DNA of 46,757 bases from positions 1-46,757 of the forward strand of contig CAZWFN010000036.1 of assembly GCA_964633205.1 (NCBI GenBank), given 5' to 3'. A program made the translations under genes and the position numbers. Positions 1-8,354 of this stretch are shown here, piece after piece. Under the pieces are notes generated by a model, which did not search any database, was not told where the DNA came from, and saw only the letters and a program-made list of their open reading frames with translations. Source of the DNA: CAYVQE01 sp964633205. GTDB lineage: Bacteria; Myxococcota; B64-G9. Each line of letters begins with the position of its first letter. Position 1 is the first letter of the stretch.

Positions 1-226
1 GGCTCAGTCCGGGTGGGGGGCGACGCTGCACCAGCGGCCCGGACCCCCCACCCTCCGCCGCCTTCGGCGTCGTCGACCTCGGCGCTTTTTGCCGTGCCGA
101 AGGTGCCCCCCGCGCGTGCCGCGCGGGGGGAGGTGACTTCTGGCTGTTCGGCCAACTCGATCAAAACCCTCTACAGCGCGGATCGCTCCTCCCCGCCTTC
201 GCCAAGGCTAGGGCGGGTGGAACGGA
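1..226. other. Intergenic, GC hairpin, no gene seen
   Basis: No convincing gene is visible; the reading frames here have no recognisable start or family. A perfect 11-bp inverted repeat with a 3-base loop (CCCCCCGCGCG at 106-116, CGCGCGGGGGG at 120-130) would form a very stable hairpin. It lacks a T-tract on either side, so a Rho-independent terminator is not supported. A second, imperfect GC hairpin around 195-216 lies just beyond the stop of the minus-strand lipoprotein gene and could help end its transcript. Confidence 0.4.
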
Positions 227-2782
227 TCATTCGAAGATGAAGAAGCAGTCCCAGTGGGAACTCATCGTGAGCTGGCCGGTGTCGGCGTTGCCGCTGAGGC
301 GGGCCTCCGGGTGGTTGTAACCGTTGAGCATCAGTTCATCGATGGTGCAGCCCTGGAACTCGGCGTAGACCTGCGACTGGGCGTCGTCCTCGGCGGCCAC
401 CAGGAACCCGCAGGCCCCGGCGTCGACCACCACCAGGTAGAAGGGATCCGGCTCGCCGTAGTCCGCGATCAGCTGGTCGCAGCCCGCACCCTCCTGGACG
501 ACCTTGTGGTATTGATGATCGAAATCGGGGCAGGCGGCGCAATCGCCGGCCGGCTGATCCTCGACGCACTGGCCCTCGATCTCGTCCCAATGGGTGCCGT
601 CCGGGCAGTTGTCATCCACGCACTGCTGCTGGGCGTCGTCCCAGTGCTGGCCATCGGGGCAGTTATCCGGCACGCAGCCTTGCACCTCATCGTCCCAGTG
701 GTCTCCGGGCTGGCAGTCATCGGGCACGCAGCCGTACTCTACGAAATCCCAGTGGGTGCCGGCCGGGCAGTCGTGATCCACGCACTGCTGCTGCTCGGCG
801 TCCCAGTGCTGGCCCTCCGGGCACTCGTCCGGCACGCAGCTCTGCTCCTCTTCGCTCCAGCTCCAGCCGCTCGGACAATCGTCCGGCACACACTGCTGCT
901 GCTCCACGTCCCAGTGGCTGCCCGGGTCGCAGCCGTCCTCGACACACTGCTGCTGCGCCTCGTCCCAGTGGGTGCCCGGAGCGCATTCGACGACGACGCA
1001 GCGGCCCTGCGCCGCATCCCAGTGCATACCGGGCGGGCAATCGTTGGCCACGCATTGTCCGGTGTCCTCGTCCCAGTGGCTGCCCGGCTCGCAGCCGTCC
1101 TCGACGCACTGATCCAGCTCGTCGTCCCAGTGCGAGCCCGGCTCGCAGCCGTCCTCCACGCACTGCATCTGATCGGTATCGAAGTGATAGCCGGGTCCGC
1201 AGTCCGGGATGCACTCCTCCAGCTCGTCGTCCCAGTAGCTGCCGGCGTCGCAGTTGCTGACGCACTGCTGCTCGCCGCCGTGCCAGTGTTGGCCGGCCGG
1301 ACACTCGGGCACCGGCGGGGTGGGGGTGCCGCCGCGTACGCAACGCACCGGAGCCGATCGGTGGAGATCCAATACCGGCAGCGCGGGTGCGCTGTAGTCG
1401 ACGCCGAGATAGGCTTCGATCTGGTAGCTCGCGGCCCGATAGGCGCACCCGACCTCGTCGCACGGGCCGAACAGGCCCGCCTTCCAGTAGGCCGCGCCGT
1501 GGCCGGGTCCCGCATCCGGCGGGCAGGACTGATCGTCGCGCAAGCAGCTGTCGCTGAAGCAATCCTCCGTCAGGCAGGCTTCGGCCACGCCGCACTCGGC
1601 GCATACGTCGGTGGCCGGACAATCGCCGCCGGTCTCCAACTCGGCACAGCCGGCCAGCAGCGAACGCAGCTCGCCCAGGTTGGGCAGGTACCAGTCGTCG
1701 TAGCCGGCCAGCACCAACTCGTCGCAGTAGGCGAAGGCCGCGTCCGCGTCGGCCTCGGTCAGGGCGTGGTCGAGGTTGGGGTTTTCCCACATCAGCCCGG
1801 TGTCCGGGTCGACCCACACCGGATCGCAGGCGGTCGCATCCTGATCGGGGTTGGCGATGTACCAGCAGTTGTCCTCGGCGTTGACCACCCCGTCGAAGTC
1901 CTGGTCCAGGATGCGGTTCAGATCGGGCACCGCGGCGTCGGAGCCCAGGGTGTCGAAGCGCTCGGCCAACTGCTGCATGACCGCATCCGGCAGCAGGCAG
2001 CCGGGCCCGTCGCTGATTCCGATCCAGGCCGGCACCTGCTGGGCCTCGCGCAGCAGCTCGACGGCCGAAGCCTCGAGCTGACCGTCGTCGGCCAGGTCCT
2101 GGGCCACCATGTTGATGATCTCCTGCAGCCCGGCGTCCGGGCTACCCGGGCTGCGCAGCAGCCCGGCCTGGGCGAAGACCGCGCTGGCGGCGAACAGGTA
2201 GGCGTTGGCGTCGGTGTCGCCGGTCTGCAGGCTCATCTCGATGGCGCTGCGGTCGAAGGCGGCGTCGGCCGGGCCGATGGGCAGGGCGGCGAACAGCTCC
2301 TGTTCGGCCTGGGCGGCGGCCGCGGCCGGCTCCATGCCCTCGGTCATCAGGGTCTTGGTGCGGTTGTAGGTCAGGTGGGTCAGCAGGTTGAGGTAGGCCT
2401 CCTGCTGGCCGCCGGCGTCGATGGCGTAGTAGGCGCGCAGGGTCAGGTTGGCCCCCGATAACCCGCCGGTGGCCTCGTTGTAGTAGAAGCCGCTGCCCGA
2501 CAGCGCAACCGCTCCGCTGGCCTCGAAGGAGACCGCGAAGTGGCCCAGGTCGTTGTTGGTCTGGGTGTTGAACACCTGGCCGGAGGGGTTGCCCTGATCG
2601 TCGACCGGCGCCACCTCGATGGTGGAGCCGAGCACGAAGGGCCCTTTCTCCAGCGCGCCGCTCAGCTCGATCTTCTCCACCGGCTCATCGCCCCCGCCGC
2701 CGCTGCCACAGCCCATCCCGACCCCCAGCGCCAGCATCACCCCCCACACCATCCCCTGGTACGACCGGTTCCCCATGACCAT
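227..2782 (-). CDS. Lipoprotein with DUF1566-like domain and 14 Cys repeats
   Basis: Predicted surface or periplasmic lipoprotein of 851 residues. The chosen ATG (2782) has GGAGG 8 bases upstream; the frame extends 20 codons further but without a ribosome site. The N-terminus is a signal peptide ending in a lipobox-like G-M-G-C followed by a Gly/Ser run. Residues about 40-320 are a domain I do not recognise. About 325-490 resembles the DUF1566/Lcl C-terminal domain (DTGLMWE, then DDWYLPNLGELRSL). Residues 494-741 hold 14 consecutive repeats of about 18 residues with the pattern C-x-x-G-x-H-W-D-x(6)-C-V/I, so each repeat has two cysteines 13-14 apart, probably forming disulphide-bonded loops. 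A short Cys-containing C-terminal domain follows. A role in adhesion or surface display is inferred only. The repeats suggest copy number could vary between strains. Confidence 0.85.
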   Translation of the reverse strand: MVMGNRSYQGMVWGVMLALGVGMGCGSGGGGDEPVEKIELSGALEKGPFVLGSTIEVAPVDDQGNPSGQVFNTQTNNDLGHFAVSFEASGAVALSGSGFYYNEATGGLSGANLTLRAYYAIDAGGQQEAYLNLLTHLTYNRTKTLMTEGMEPAAAAAQAEQELFAALPIGPADAAFDRSAIEMSLQTGDTDANAYLFAASAVFAQAGLLRSPGSPDAGLQEIINMVAQDLADDGQLEASAVELLREAQQVPAWIGISDGPGCLLPDAVMQQLAERFDTLGSDAAVPDLNRILDQDFDGVVNAEDNCWYIANPDQDATACDPVWVDPDTGLMWENPNLDHALTEADADAAFAYCDELVLAGYDDWYLPNLGELRSLLAGCAELETGGDCPATDVCAECGVAEACLTEDCFSDSCLRDDQSCPPDAGPGHGAAYWKAGLFGPCDEVGCAYRAASYQIEAYLGVDYSAPALPVLDLHRSAPVRCVRGGTPTPPVPECPAGQHWHGGEQQCVSNCDAGSYWDDELEECIPDCGPGYHFDTDQMQCVEDGCEPGSHWDDELDQCVEDGCEPGSHWDEDTGQCVANDCPPGMHWDAAQGRCVVVECAPGTHWDEAQQQCVEDGCDPGSHWDVEQQQCVPDDCPSGWSWSEEEQSCVPDECPEGQHWDAEQQQCVDHDCPAGTHWDFVEYGCVPDDCQPGDHWDDEVQGCVPDNCPDGQHWDDAQQQCVDDNCPDGTHWDEIEGQCVEDQPAGDCAACPDFDHQYHKVVQEGAGCDQLIADYGEPDPFYLVVVDAGACGFLVAAEDDAQSQVYAEFQGCTIDELMLNGYNHPEARLSGNADTGQLTMSSHWDCFFIFE

Positions 2783-2786
2783 CCCG

Positions 2787-2842
2787 ACAGCCTCCCTTTT
2801 TAAAAAGGTTTCAGATATACAATAATCGCCAGAGTACTCCAA
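2787..2842 (-). promoter_or_regulatory. Promoter with palindrome before the Cys-repeat lipoprotein
   Basis: On the minus strand a TTGGAG -35 (2842-2837) and a TATATC -10 (2819-2814) are separated by exactly 17 bases. A perfect 14-bp palindrome, CCTTTTTAAAAAGG (2795-2808), covers the expected transcription start and runs into the GGAGG ribosome site (2791-2795). It may be an operator or simply a start-site structure. The call rests on consensus match and spacing alone. Confidence 0.45.
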
Positions 2843-2882
2843 TTAGCCGGAAAAGAAAAGACAAACCAAACGTCGTCGGCTT

Positions 2883-3061
2883 GGAGTCAGGGAGTCAAGA
2901 GGGAGTCAGGTGAGAGAGTCAGGTGGGAGTCAGGTGCCAGCCACTTTGTTCGGAGTCAGGTGCCAGCCACTTTGTTCGGAGTCAGGTGCCAGCCACTTTG
3001 TTCGGAGTCAGGTGCCAGCAACCTTGGTCGGCCAGCAACCTTTGTCGGCCACTTTGGTCGG
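2883..3061 (+). repeat. Left repeat array flanking the RAYT gene
   Basis: Four tandem 26-bp units start at 2926, 2952, 2978 and 3004, the last one degenerate. Truncated copies lie on both sides (GGAGTCAG fragments at 2883-2925; GCCAGCAACC and GGCCACTTT fragments at 3030-3061). Each unit carries the core GGTGCCAGCCAC. Read as AGGTG-CCAGC-CACTT, the core can fold into a 5-bp hairpin with one G-T pair. There are no spacers, so this is not a CRISPR. The same core occurs inverted on the other side of the transposase gene and again near 17.75 kb. Nothing further is seen from 3062 to 3255. Confidence 0.85.
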
Positions 3062-3255
3062 CCGGGGCGAGCTGGTTGAGATGCTCCGACTACGAGTCAG
3101 GTGTTGGATTGTCTGTGGTGTTTGGAGTCTCGGTCAGCAGGGCACTGACTGGCCGAAAGTCGGGGCGCGTGTTTTTCACCGGGCAGACCAGTCGGCTCAG
3201 ATCCCGATTCGACCTGCCGGTCTAGCTGAGTCGACGCTCAATGCTTGTTGCCCGC

Positions 3256-4200
3256 TCAGCCGGTTGCGGGCATCACGTTGAGTTCAGGCTGGTAGAGCAG
3301 GGGCGGCAAGAAGCCTCCGGACGGGAAAGCGACGTCGCTCGCCCCGCTATGTAGCCGCACGACCGCTCGGCGATAGAGCGCCACGAATTCTTGATAGGCC
3401 CTGCGGTAGGCGGCGCGCCGTTGCTCGGTGGCGGCATGACACAGCGGTGCCGGGCCGCGCTTGGGCTTTCGCGACCGGTCGAACGGATCCTTGTCCAGCA
3501 CCGCCTGCACACCCAGCAAGGACTTGCCCTCGTCGATGCAGTGGCGATGGGTCTCGTGCTCGATATCATCGACCAACTGCTGGTAGAACGCGCGCACCTC
3601 GGCCTCGCTCTTGTCTTCGAGAATGGGCAGCCGGGTAAGCGGTACCTCGTAGCGGATGGCGAAATCAGCCACCCTGACGTCCTTGCCCCGTCGCTCCGCC
3701 TCACCGAACGCCGCCCGATCGTACCAAATGCCTTCGAGCTTTTCGCCATACAGCAGCGCCCGGTCGCTGCTGGCGCCGGGCCAGTCCAGCGGGCTGGCCA
3801 CCAAGTCCTCCTTGCAGCCGTGGGCCAGCACGTACTTGGTTTTGTCGATCAGCGACTCGTCGTCCTCGATGGACGCGGAATCGTAGCGCCGCTGCCAGAA
3901 CTTGCCGTCCCAGTCGTAGAAGCGGCCGGCCTCGCGGCCCAGGTTGCTGGCGACGTGGTTCATGAAAAGAGCCAGGGTGTTGGTGTCCGGTGCGGCCAGG
4001 ATCAGGTGGATGTGGTTGCTGGCGAACTTGAACTGGTACAGCCTGATCGACGGGTAAAGGGCCAGCGCCCGGCCGAGCACGCCGAGCAGCAGCTCGTTGA
4101 GTTCGGCGTCGGGCCGTAGCAGGAAGCGCTCCTGGAAGCAGCGTATGGTGACCTCGAGGATGGCATTGGGAAATGGGATGTGACGTAGCTTGCGCGGCAT
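3256..4200 (-). CDS. REP-associated tyrosine transposase (RAYT, Y1_Tnp)
   Basis: A 314-residue single-strand DNA transposase-like protein of the IS200/IS605 Y1 superfamily. RAYTs are usually single-copy genes associated with REP-type palindromic repeats. The HUH motif is visible as N-H-I-H-L (His63 and His65), and the likely nucleophile is Tyr123 in T-K-Y-V-L. The start ATG at 4200 has GGAGG 8 bases upstream. The reading frame continues upstream through repeat DNA to 4689, but that extension is not protein-like. The C-terminal third is rich in Arg and not conserved in any family I recognise. The gene sits between two inverted arrays of the core GGTGCCAGCCAC, which are its likely substrate. 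The gene looks intact. Confidence 0.85.
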   Translation of the reverse strand: MPRKLRHIPFPNAILEVTIRCFQERFLLRPDAELNELLLGVLGRALALYPSIRLYQFKFASNHIHLILAAPDTNTLALFMNHVASNLGREAGRFYDWDGKFWQRRYDSASIEDDESLIDKTKYVLAHGCKEDLVASPLDWPGASSDRALLYGEKLEGIWYDRAAFGEAERRGKDVRVADFAIRYEVPLTRLPILEDKSEAEVRAFYQQLVDDIEHETHRHCIDEGKSLLGVQAVLDKDPFDRSRKPKRGPAPLCHAATEQRRAAYRRAYQEFVALYRRAVVRLHSGASDVAFPSGGFLPPLLYQPELNVMPATG

Positions 4201-4446
4201 GGCGTTTTCCTCCGAGACCGGGCTCGCCGCAGCACGCCGCTTTTCGTTCTGCGTTCTGGGTCTGCGTTCTGCGGCCTGCGGCCTGGGTCTGTGGGTCTGC
4301 GGTCCAGCGAAGCAAGCATCGGGCCAACACCGCGATTCCCTTGTCGCTCGCTTCCGCGTGGAGGACTCAACATACTGATATTGTAATTGAAATTGTTTTT
4401 CGACGTTCGATCTGAGCCTCTGCTCCCTGCATTTGAGTGCCAGGGT

Positions 4447-4469
4447 GGGTGTCCGGATTCCGGACACCC
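4447..4469. repeat. Perfect 11-bp inverted repeat upstream of the RAYT
   Basis: GGGTGTCCGGA (4447-4457) and TCCGGACACCC (4459-4469) are separated by a single base. They form a strong palindrome in the 5' flank of the transposase gene, between it and the right repeat array. It may be an end of the element, a second type of transposase substrate, or an operator. No copy was noticed elsewhere in the window. Confidence 0.7.
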
Positions 4470-4502
4470 CGGCTTCGAGTCCGGTCCATGGGAGAAGCAT
4501 GG

Positions 4503-4668
4503 GAGAAGTGGCTGCCACCCGAGCGAGCGAGAGCATGGCGAGCCGGGAGAAGTGGCTGGCACCCGAGCGAGGCAGTCCATGGGAGAAGTGGCTGGCACCC
4601 GAGGGCAGGAGAAGTGGCTGGCACCCGAGAGCGGCACCCGAGAGCGGCACCCGAGAGCGGCACCCGAG
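4503..4668 (-). repeat. Right repeat array flanking the RAYT gene
   Basis: Four copies of a 21-bp unit (GAGAAGTGGCTGGCACCCGAG on the plus strand) begin at 4503, 4547, 4583 and 4609, separated by 15-23 bp or less. Three tandem 13-bp half-units (AGCGGCACCCGAG) follow at 4630, 4643 and 4656. The core GTGGCTGGCACC is the reverse complement of the core in the left array, so the two arrays point toward each other around the transposase gene. The copy at 4503 has GTGGC-T-GCCAC, a perfect odd palindrome. The rest of 4201-4788 holds the palindrome at 4447-4469 and no gene that I can support. Confidence 0.85.
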
Positions 4669-4788
4669 GAGCGGGCGACGGCAGGCCATTTATCGGGGTG
4701 GGCATCCCCCGTGGCAGGGCTTGCGGCAAGCGTAAGTGTCTGACACTCTTTTTGGCAGGAGTCACCGCTTGGGCAATGGGAGGACCGC

Positions 4789-5676
4789 ATGCAGGGTTCC
4801 AAGCTGGCGGGGCTGGTCGCTCTGTCGGTGGTGACGATCTCGATCAACGGTCTGCCGCTGGTACCGATCGGGTTCCTGATCGCCGCCGGGGTGGTGGTGC
4901 GGCCCGAGGGCGGGGGCGGTCTGTGGGAAGGCATCGTCGATGGTTGGCGGCAGCTTCTGGCTTGCGTCGCCGGCCTGGTTGCGGGCCTGGTGCTGCTGCA
5001 GGCCGGTTGCAACGTACAGGCGCGCCAGGACGGTTTCGGCTGCGGGATGGCGTTGCGGACGCTGCCGGTGCGCGACTGGCTGCCGGCCTCGGAGCGGGAG
5101 CGCATGCTGGCCGCCTACAACCGCGGCCAGGCGCTCAAGGATCGCGGGCGCTGCGCCGAAGCGCTGGAGCCATTCCGGCGGGCGGCCGAGCTGGCGCCGG
5201 ATGAGCCGGATCCGCACCTGCAGCTCTGCACCTGCCACCTGCTGCAGCTCGACCAGCCCGAGCAGGCAGCGGTCGCCTGCCGGCGCGCCCATGAGCTGGC
5301 GCCCGATCACCCCGAGCCGATGTACAAGTTGGCATTGGCCCACATGATGCAGGATGACTATGCCAGCGCCGATCGCTGGGCCCGCCGGGTGCTGGAGGCA
5401 GATCCAGACCGATTGGACGCGCTCAACGTGCTGGCCATGAGTCAAGCCGAGCAGGACCAGCCCGGCGCCCTGGAGTCAGCGGCGACGCTGGTCGAGCGCG
5501 CCCCGGAAAACAGCCTCTATCGTAGTAACTTCGCCATGGTGTTGGCCCACTTCGGCCGCTGCGCAGCCGCCCGGGACCAGCTCGATCGCGCTCGGGCGCT
5601 GGGCGCCGAGATCGGCGCGCCACAGAAACAGAGAATCTCCGACTGCCGCGAGCAGGATTCGGAAACCGGCGAGTGA
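4789..5676 (+). CDS. Membrane-anchored TPR protein
   Basis: A 295-residue protein with two hydrophobic N-terminal segments (about residues 5-37 and 57-73), followed by a soluble part with tetratricopeptide repeats from about residue 100 to 290 (A-Y-N-R-G-Q-A-L, then C-A-E-A-L-E-P-F-R-R-A, and P-E-P-M-Y-K-L-A-L-A-H). TPR arrays bind other proteins; no partner is evident here. The start ATG has GGGAGG 7 bases upstream. The gene stands alone on the plus strand, with its own upstream repeat-rich region. A periplasmic or cytoplasmic face for the TPR domain cannot be decided from sequence. Confidence 0.85.
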   Translation: MQGSKLAGLVALSVVTISINGLPLVPIGFLIAAGVVVRPEGGGGLWEGIVDGWRQLLACVAGLVAGLVLLQAGCNVQARQDGFGCGMALRTLPVRDWLPASERERMLAAYNRGQALKDRGRCAEALEPFRRAAELAPDEPDPHLQLCTCHLLQLDQPEQAAVACRRAHELAPDHPEPMYKLALAHMMQDDYASADRWARRVLEADPDRLDALNVLAMSQAEQDQPGALESAATLVERAPENSLYRSNFAMVLAHFGRCAAARDQLDRARALGAEIGAPQKQRISDCREQDSETGE

Positions 5677-5731
5677 ACGTCCAGCAGCCCATCGGGTCAT
5701 TGGGAGGCATCCCGTCGGAGTTGATTCCGAA

Positions 5732-5759
5732 TTGCAAAGCCCGGGCCCCGTGGTACAGT
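5732..5759 (+). promoter_or_regulatory. Possible sigma-70-type promoter
   Basis: TTGCAA (5732-5737) and TACAGT (5754-5759) are separated by 16 bases, about 50 bases before the start of the polytopic membrane protein gene. Both boxes match four of six consensus bases. Confidence 0.35.
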
Positions 5760-5811
5760 CGCGGCAACTGGAGGCTGTTTTTTGGGGCTGTCGATTCTAG
5801 TGGGAGGGGAC

Positions 5812-6552
5812 ATGGACTACGCTTCGCCTGCTGATGACGATTCTGCTGTCAGGGACTACAGCGATCCGGAGTGGATGGCGGCCAAGCGGGGGCTGCTCAA
5901 CTACCGCCGGGCGCTCATCTTCCAGATCATCTTCAGCATCATCGCCGCCGTGGTCGGCGTGGGCGTCGGTATGTCGGGCGTCTCTGGCGGCTCGATCGAG
6001 GGCATCCTCACCTTCGCCTTCATCGTCGCGTTGATCGGCGCCGTGCTGACCGCCTGGATGGTTTACGGCCTGGGCCTGTTCGCCAAGGTGCCGGAGGAGA
6101 CCGGCGGGCGCGGCCTGGCCACGGTGGCCGTGGTCTTCGCCGCCATCGGGCTGCTGGTCCAGCTCTACGCCACCTACCAGTTTAGCCGGATCGCCTTCGG
6201 CGGCGGTATCGGAATGCAAGGGCTGATCGAGATGAGCGAGTCCCACTGGACGACCATATCCCGGCTCGGCAGCCTGATCGGTTTCATCTGCCTGCTGGTG
6301 GCGCTGCGGCGGGTGGCGGTGCACGTGGGGGCTTACCACGTGCGCGACATGATCGGCTCCTTCGTCGTGATCGTGATCATCATCATCGGCCTGGCGCTGC
6401 TGACGGCCCTGGTGCCGCTGGCCCCGATCGTGCTGCTGGGCGGGCTGGCCCTGCTGGTGCTGGCCATCGTGGCCCTGGTGAAGTTCCTGCGCATCATCGA
6501 GGCGCTGGGCAACGCCATCGGCGGGCTGGACGTGAGCAAGGTCTTCGACTGA
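5812..6552 (+). CDS. Polytopic inner-membrane protein, family unknown
   Basis: A 246-residue hydrophobic protein with about five or six membrane segments: one near residue 28-50, one at 58-83, one at 93-115, one at 140-160, and a long hydrophobic pair at 175-225. The first 25 residues are acidic and soluble. The start ATG at 5812 has GGGAGG 5 bases upstream; the frame extends to a TTG at 5782 without a ribosome site. No catalytic motif or known family is recognised. The amidase gene follows 53 bases later on the same strand, so the two could be co-transcribed. Confidence 0.8.
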   Translation: MDYASPADDDSAVRDYSDPEWMAAKRGLLNYRRALIFQIIFSIIAAVVGVGVGMSGVSGGSIEGILTFAFIVALIGAVLTAWMVYGLGLFAKVPEETGGRGLATVAVVFAAIGLLVQLYATYQFSRIAFGGGIGMQGLIEMSESHWTTISRLGSLIGFICLLVALRRVAVHVGAYHVRDMIGSFVVIVIIIIGLALLTALVPLAPIVLLGGLALLVLAIVALVKFLRIIEALGNAIGGLDVSKVFD

Positions 6553-6605
6553 GACGCGCCGCCGGCGCCGCCGGTGCCGCCGGTGCCGGAAGATTTGGGG
6601 AAGCC

Positions 6606-8354
6606 ATGGACGCAGGCGACGAGATCCGCGACGCCGGGCCGACCGAAGACGCCGATGCGGCCTACGATCTGAAGCCCATCGCCGCGCCGCGGCTGGCCGG
6701 CACCGCGCTGCGGGCCTTCACCGGCTTGCTCGAGAGCCGCGCCGGCGGCAGCCTGCTGTCGCGCAGCCTGCTCAAACGCGCCGGGGTGGCCGACCTGCGC
6801 CGGGCCGCGGTCGATGCGCCGCATCCACTGCGGCCGCCGCTGCCCGGGCCGGTCCACCCCGAGCCGGCGCCGCCCGTGCCGGCCGCAGCGCTGGCCGCCC
6901 TGCCCACCCAACAGCCGGCCCCACAGGCGGGCTTCGCCTTCGAGACGGCGGCCGACTTCACCACCGCCTACCACGAGCAAGGCACCGACCCGCTGGCGGT
7001 GGCCGAGCGGCTGCTGGCCGCTTGCCAGCGCAGCGAGGCCCACGAGCCGCCGCTGCGTATCTTGATCAGCCAGGACCCGGCCGATCTGCTCGAGCAGGCC
7101 CGCGCCAGCAGCGAGCGCTGGGCCGCCGGCCGGCCGCTGGGGCCGCTGGACGGCGTGCCGCTGGCGGTCAAGGACGAGCTGGACCAACTCGGCTACCCGA
7201 CCACGGTGGGCACCGCGTTTCTGGGCCGCCAGAACGCGGCCGAGGACGCCTGGGCGGTGGCCCGGCTGCGCGCCGCGGGGGCGCTGCTGCTGGGCAAGGC
7301 CAACATGCACGAGATCGGCCTCGGGGTCACCGGCGTCAACCCGCACCACGGCGCCGCTCGCAACCCCTATGACCCGTCGCGGGTGACCGGCGGCTCGTCC
7401 TCGGGCCCGGCCGCCGCCTGCGCCAGCGGCCTGTGCCCGATCGCGCTGGGCGCCGACGGCGGCGGCTCGATCCGCAACCCGGCCGCCCTGTGCGGTCTGA
7501 TCGGGCTCAAGCCCACCTTCGGCCGGGTGTCCGAGCGCGGCGCCGCTCCGTTGTGCTGGAGCGTGGCCCACGTGGGCCCGTTGGCGGTGTCGGCCCGCGA
7601 CGCGACGCTGGCCTACGGCGTCATCGCCGGCACCGATCCGGGCGATCCCAACAGCCTGGGCCAGCCGCCGCCCGCGCTCGACGGCTTCGGTCGCGCCAAC
7701 CTGAACGGCGTGCGGCTGGGCATCTACGCGCCCTGGTTCGAAGACGCCGAGCCGGCGGTGGTGGCCGCCTGCCGCCAGACGCTGGCCGTGCTGGAGCGGG
7801 CCGGCGCCGAGGTGGTGGCGGTGACCGTGCCCGAGCTGGCCCTGCTGCGGGTGGTGCACATGGTGACCATCGTATCCGAGATGGCCGCCGCCCACGCCCA
7901 GCACGTGGCCGCCGATCGCGGCCGCTACGGACACGACACGCGCATCAACCTGCAGCTGGCCGCGCGGCTGAGCGCGGTCGACTACATCCAGGCCCAGCGG
8001 CTGCGGGTGCATCTGTCCGGTCACTTCTACCGGCTGCTGGAGTCGGTCGACGCCATCGTCACCCCGACCACCGCCTGCACCGCCCCGGCGGTGCCGGCCG
8101 ACGCGCTGGCCACCGGCGAGTCGAACCTGGCCGGCCTGGAGCGCATCATGCGCTTCGCCCCGGCGGCCAACCTGACCGGCCTACCGGCGATCTCCTTTCC
8201 GGCCGGCTACGACCAGGCCGGGCTGCCGGTGGGGCTGCAGGCGCTGGGCCGGCCCTGGGAGGAGGACACCCTGCTCGGCCTGGCAGCGGTGGCCGAGCGC
8301 AGCCTGGCCCGCCGCCGGCCGCGGGTCCACCAGCGGCTGCTGGCCCGAGACTGA
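6606..8354 (+). CDS. Amidase-signature family hydrolase
   Basis: A 582-residue enzyme of the amidase signature superfamily, which hydrolyses amide bonds through a Ser-cisSer-Lys triad. All three are in place: Lys189 in L-A-V-K-D, cis-Ser264 in G-G-S-S-S-G, and nucleophile Ser288 in D-G-G-G-S-I-R. The 75- and 24-residue spacings equal those of GatA. The first 110 residues are a Pro/Ala-rich extension not present in GatA. There is no gatB or gatC nearby, so this is probably a stand-alone amidase (substrate unknown) and not the tRNA amidotransferase subunit. The start ATG has GGGGA just upstream. FAAH-like and bacterial broad-specificity amidases are the alternatives. Confidence 0.88.
   Translation: MDAGDEIRDAGPTEDADAAYDLKPIAAPRLAGTALRAFTGLLESRAGGSLLSRSLLKRAGVADLRRAAVDAPHPLRPPLPGPVHPEPAPPVPAAALAALPTQQPAPQAGFAFETAADFTTAYHEQGTDPLAVAERLLAACQRSEAHEPPLRILISQDPADLLEQARASSERWAAGRPLGPLDGVPLAVKDELDQLGYPTTVGTAFLGRQNAAEDAWAVARLRAAGALLLGKANMHEIGLGVTGVNPHHGAARNPYDPSRVTGGSSSGPAAACASGLCPIALGADGGGSIRNPAALCGLIGLKPTFGRVSERGAAPLCWSVAHVGPLAVSARDATLAYGVIAGTDPGDPNSLGQPPPALDGFGRANLNGVRLGIYAPWFEDAEPAVVAACRQTLAVLERAGAEVVAVTVPELALLRVVHMVTIVSEMAAAHAQHVAADRGRYGHDTRINLQLAARLSAVDYIQAQRLRVHLSGHFYRLLESVDAIVTPTTACTAPAVPADALATGESNLAGLERIMRFAPAANLTGLPAISFPAGYDQAGLPVGLQALGRPWEEDTLLGLAAVAERSLARRRPRVHQRLLARD

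Noticed and set aside
106..130. Rho-independent terminator
   Set aside because: The hairpin is perfect but no T-tract follows on either strand.
254..2461. 735-codon plus-strand reading frame over the Cys-repeat lipoprotein
   Set aside because: It is antisense to a gene with signal peptide, ribosome site and clear repeats; its own sequence is low-complexity Val/Ala/Leu/Gly as expected from a GC-skew shadow.
2926..3029. CRISPR array
   Set aside because: The units are directly tandem with no variable spacers, there are no cas genes, and the core is shared with other arrays near a transposase.
6606..8354. gatA, the tRNA amidotransferase subunit A
   Set aside because: The catalytic spacing fits, but the long N-terminal extension and the absence of gatB/gatC favour a stand-alone amidase.
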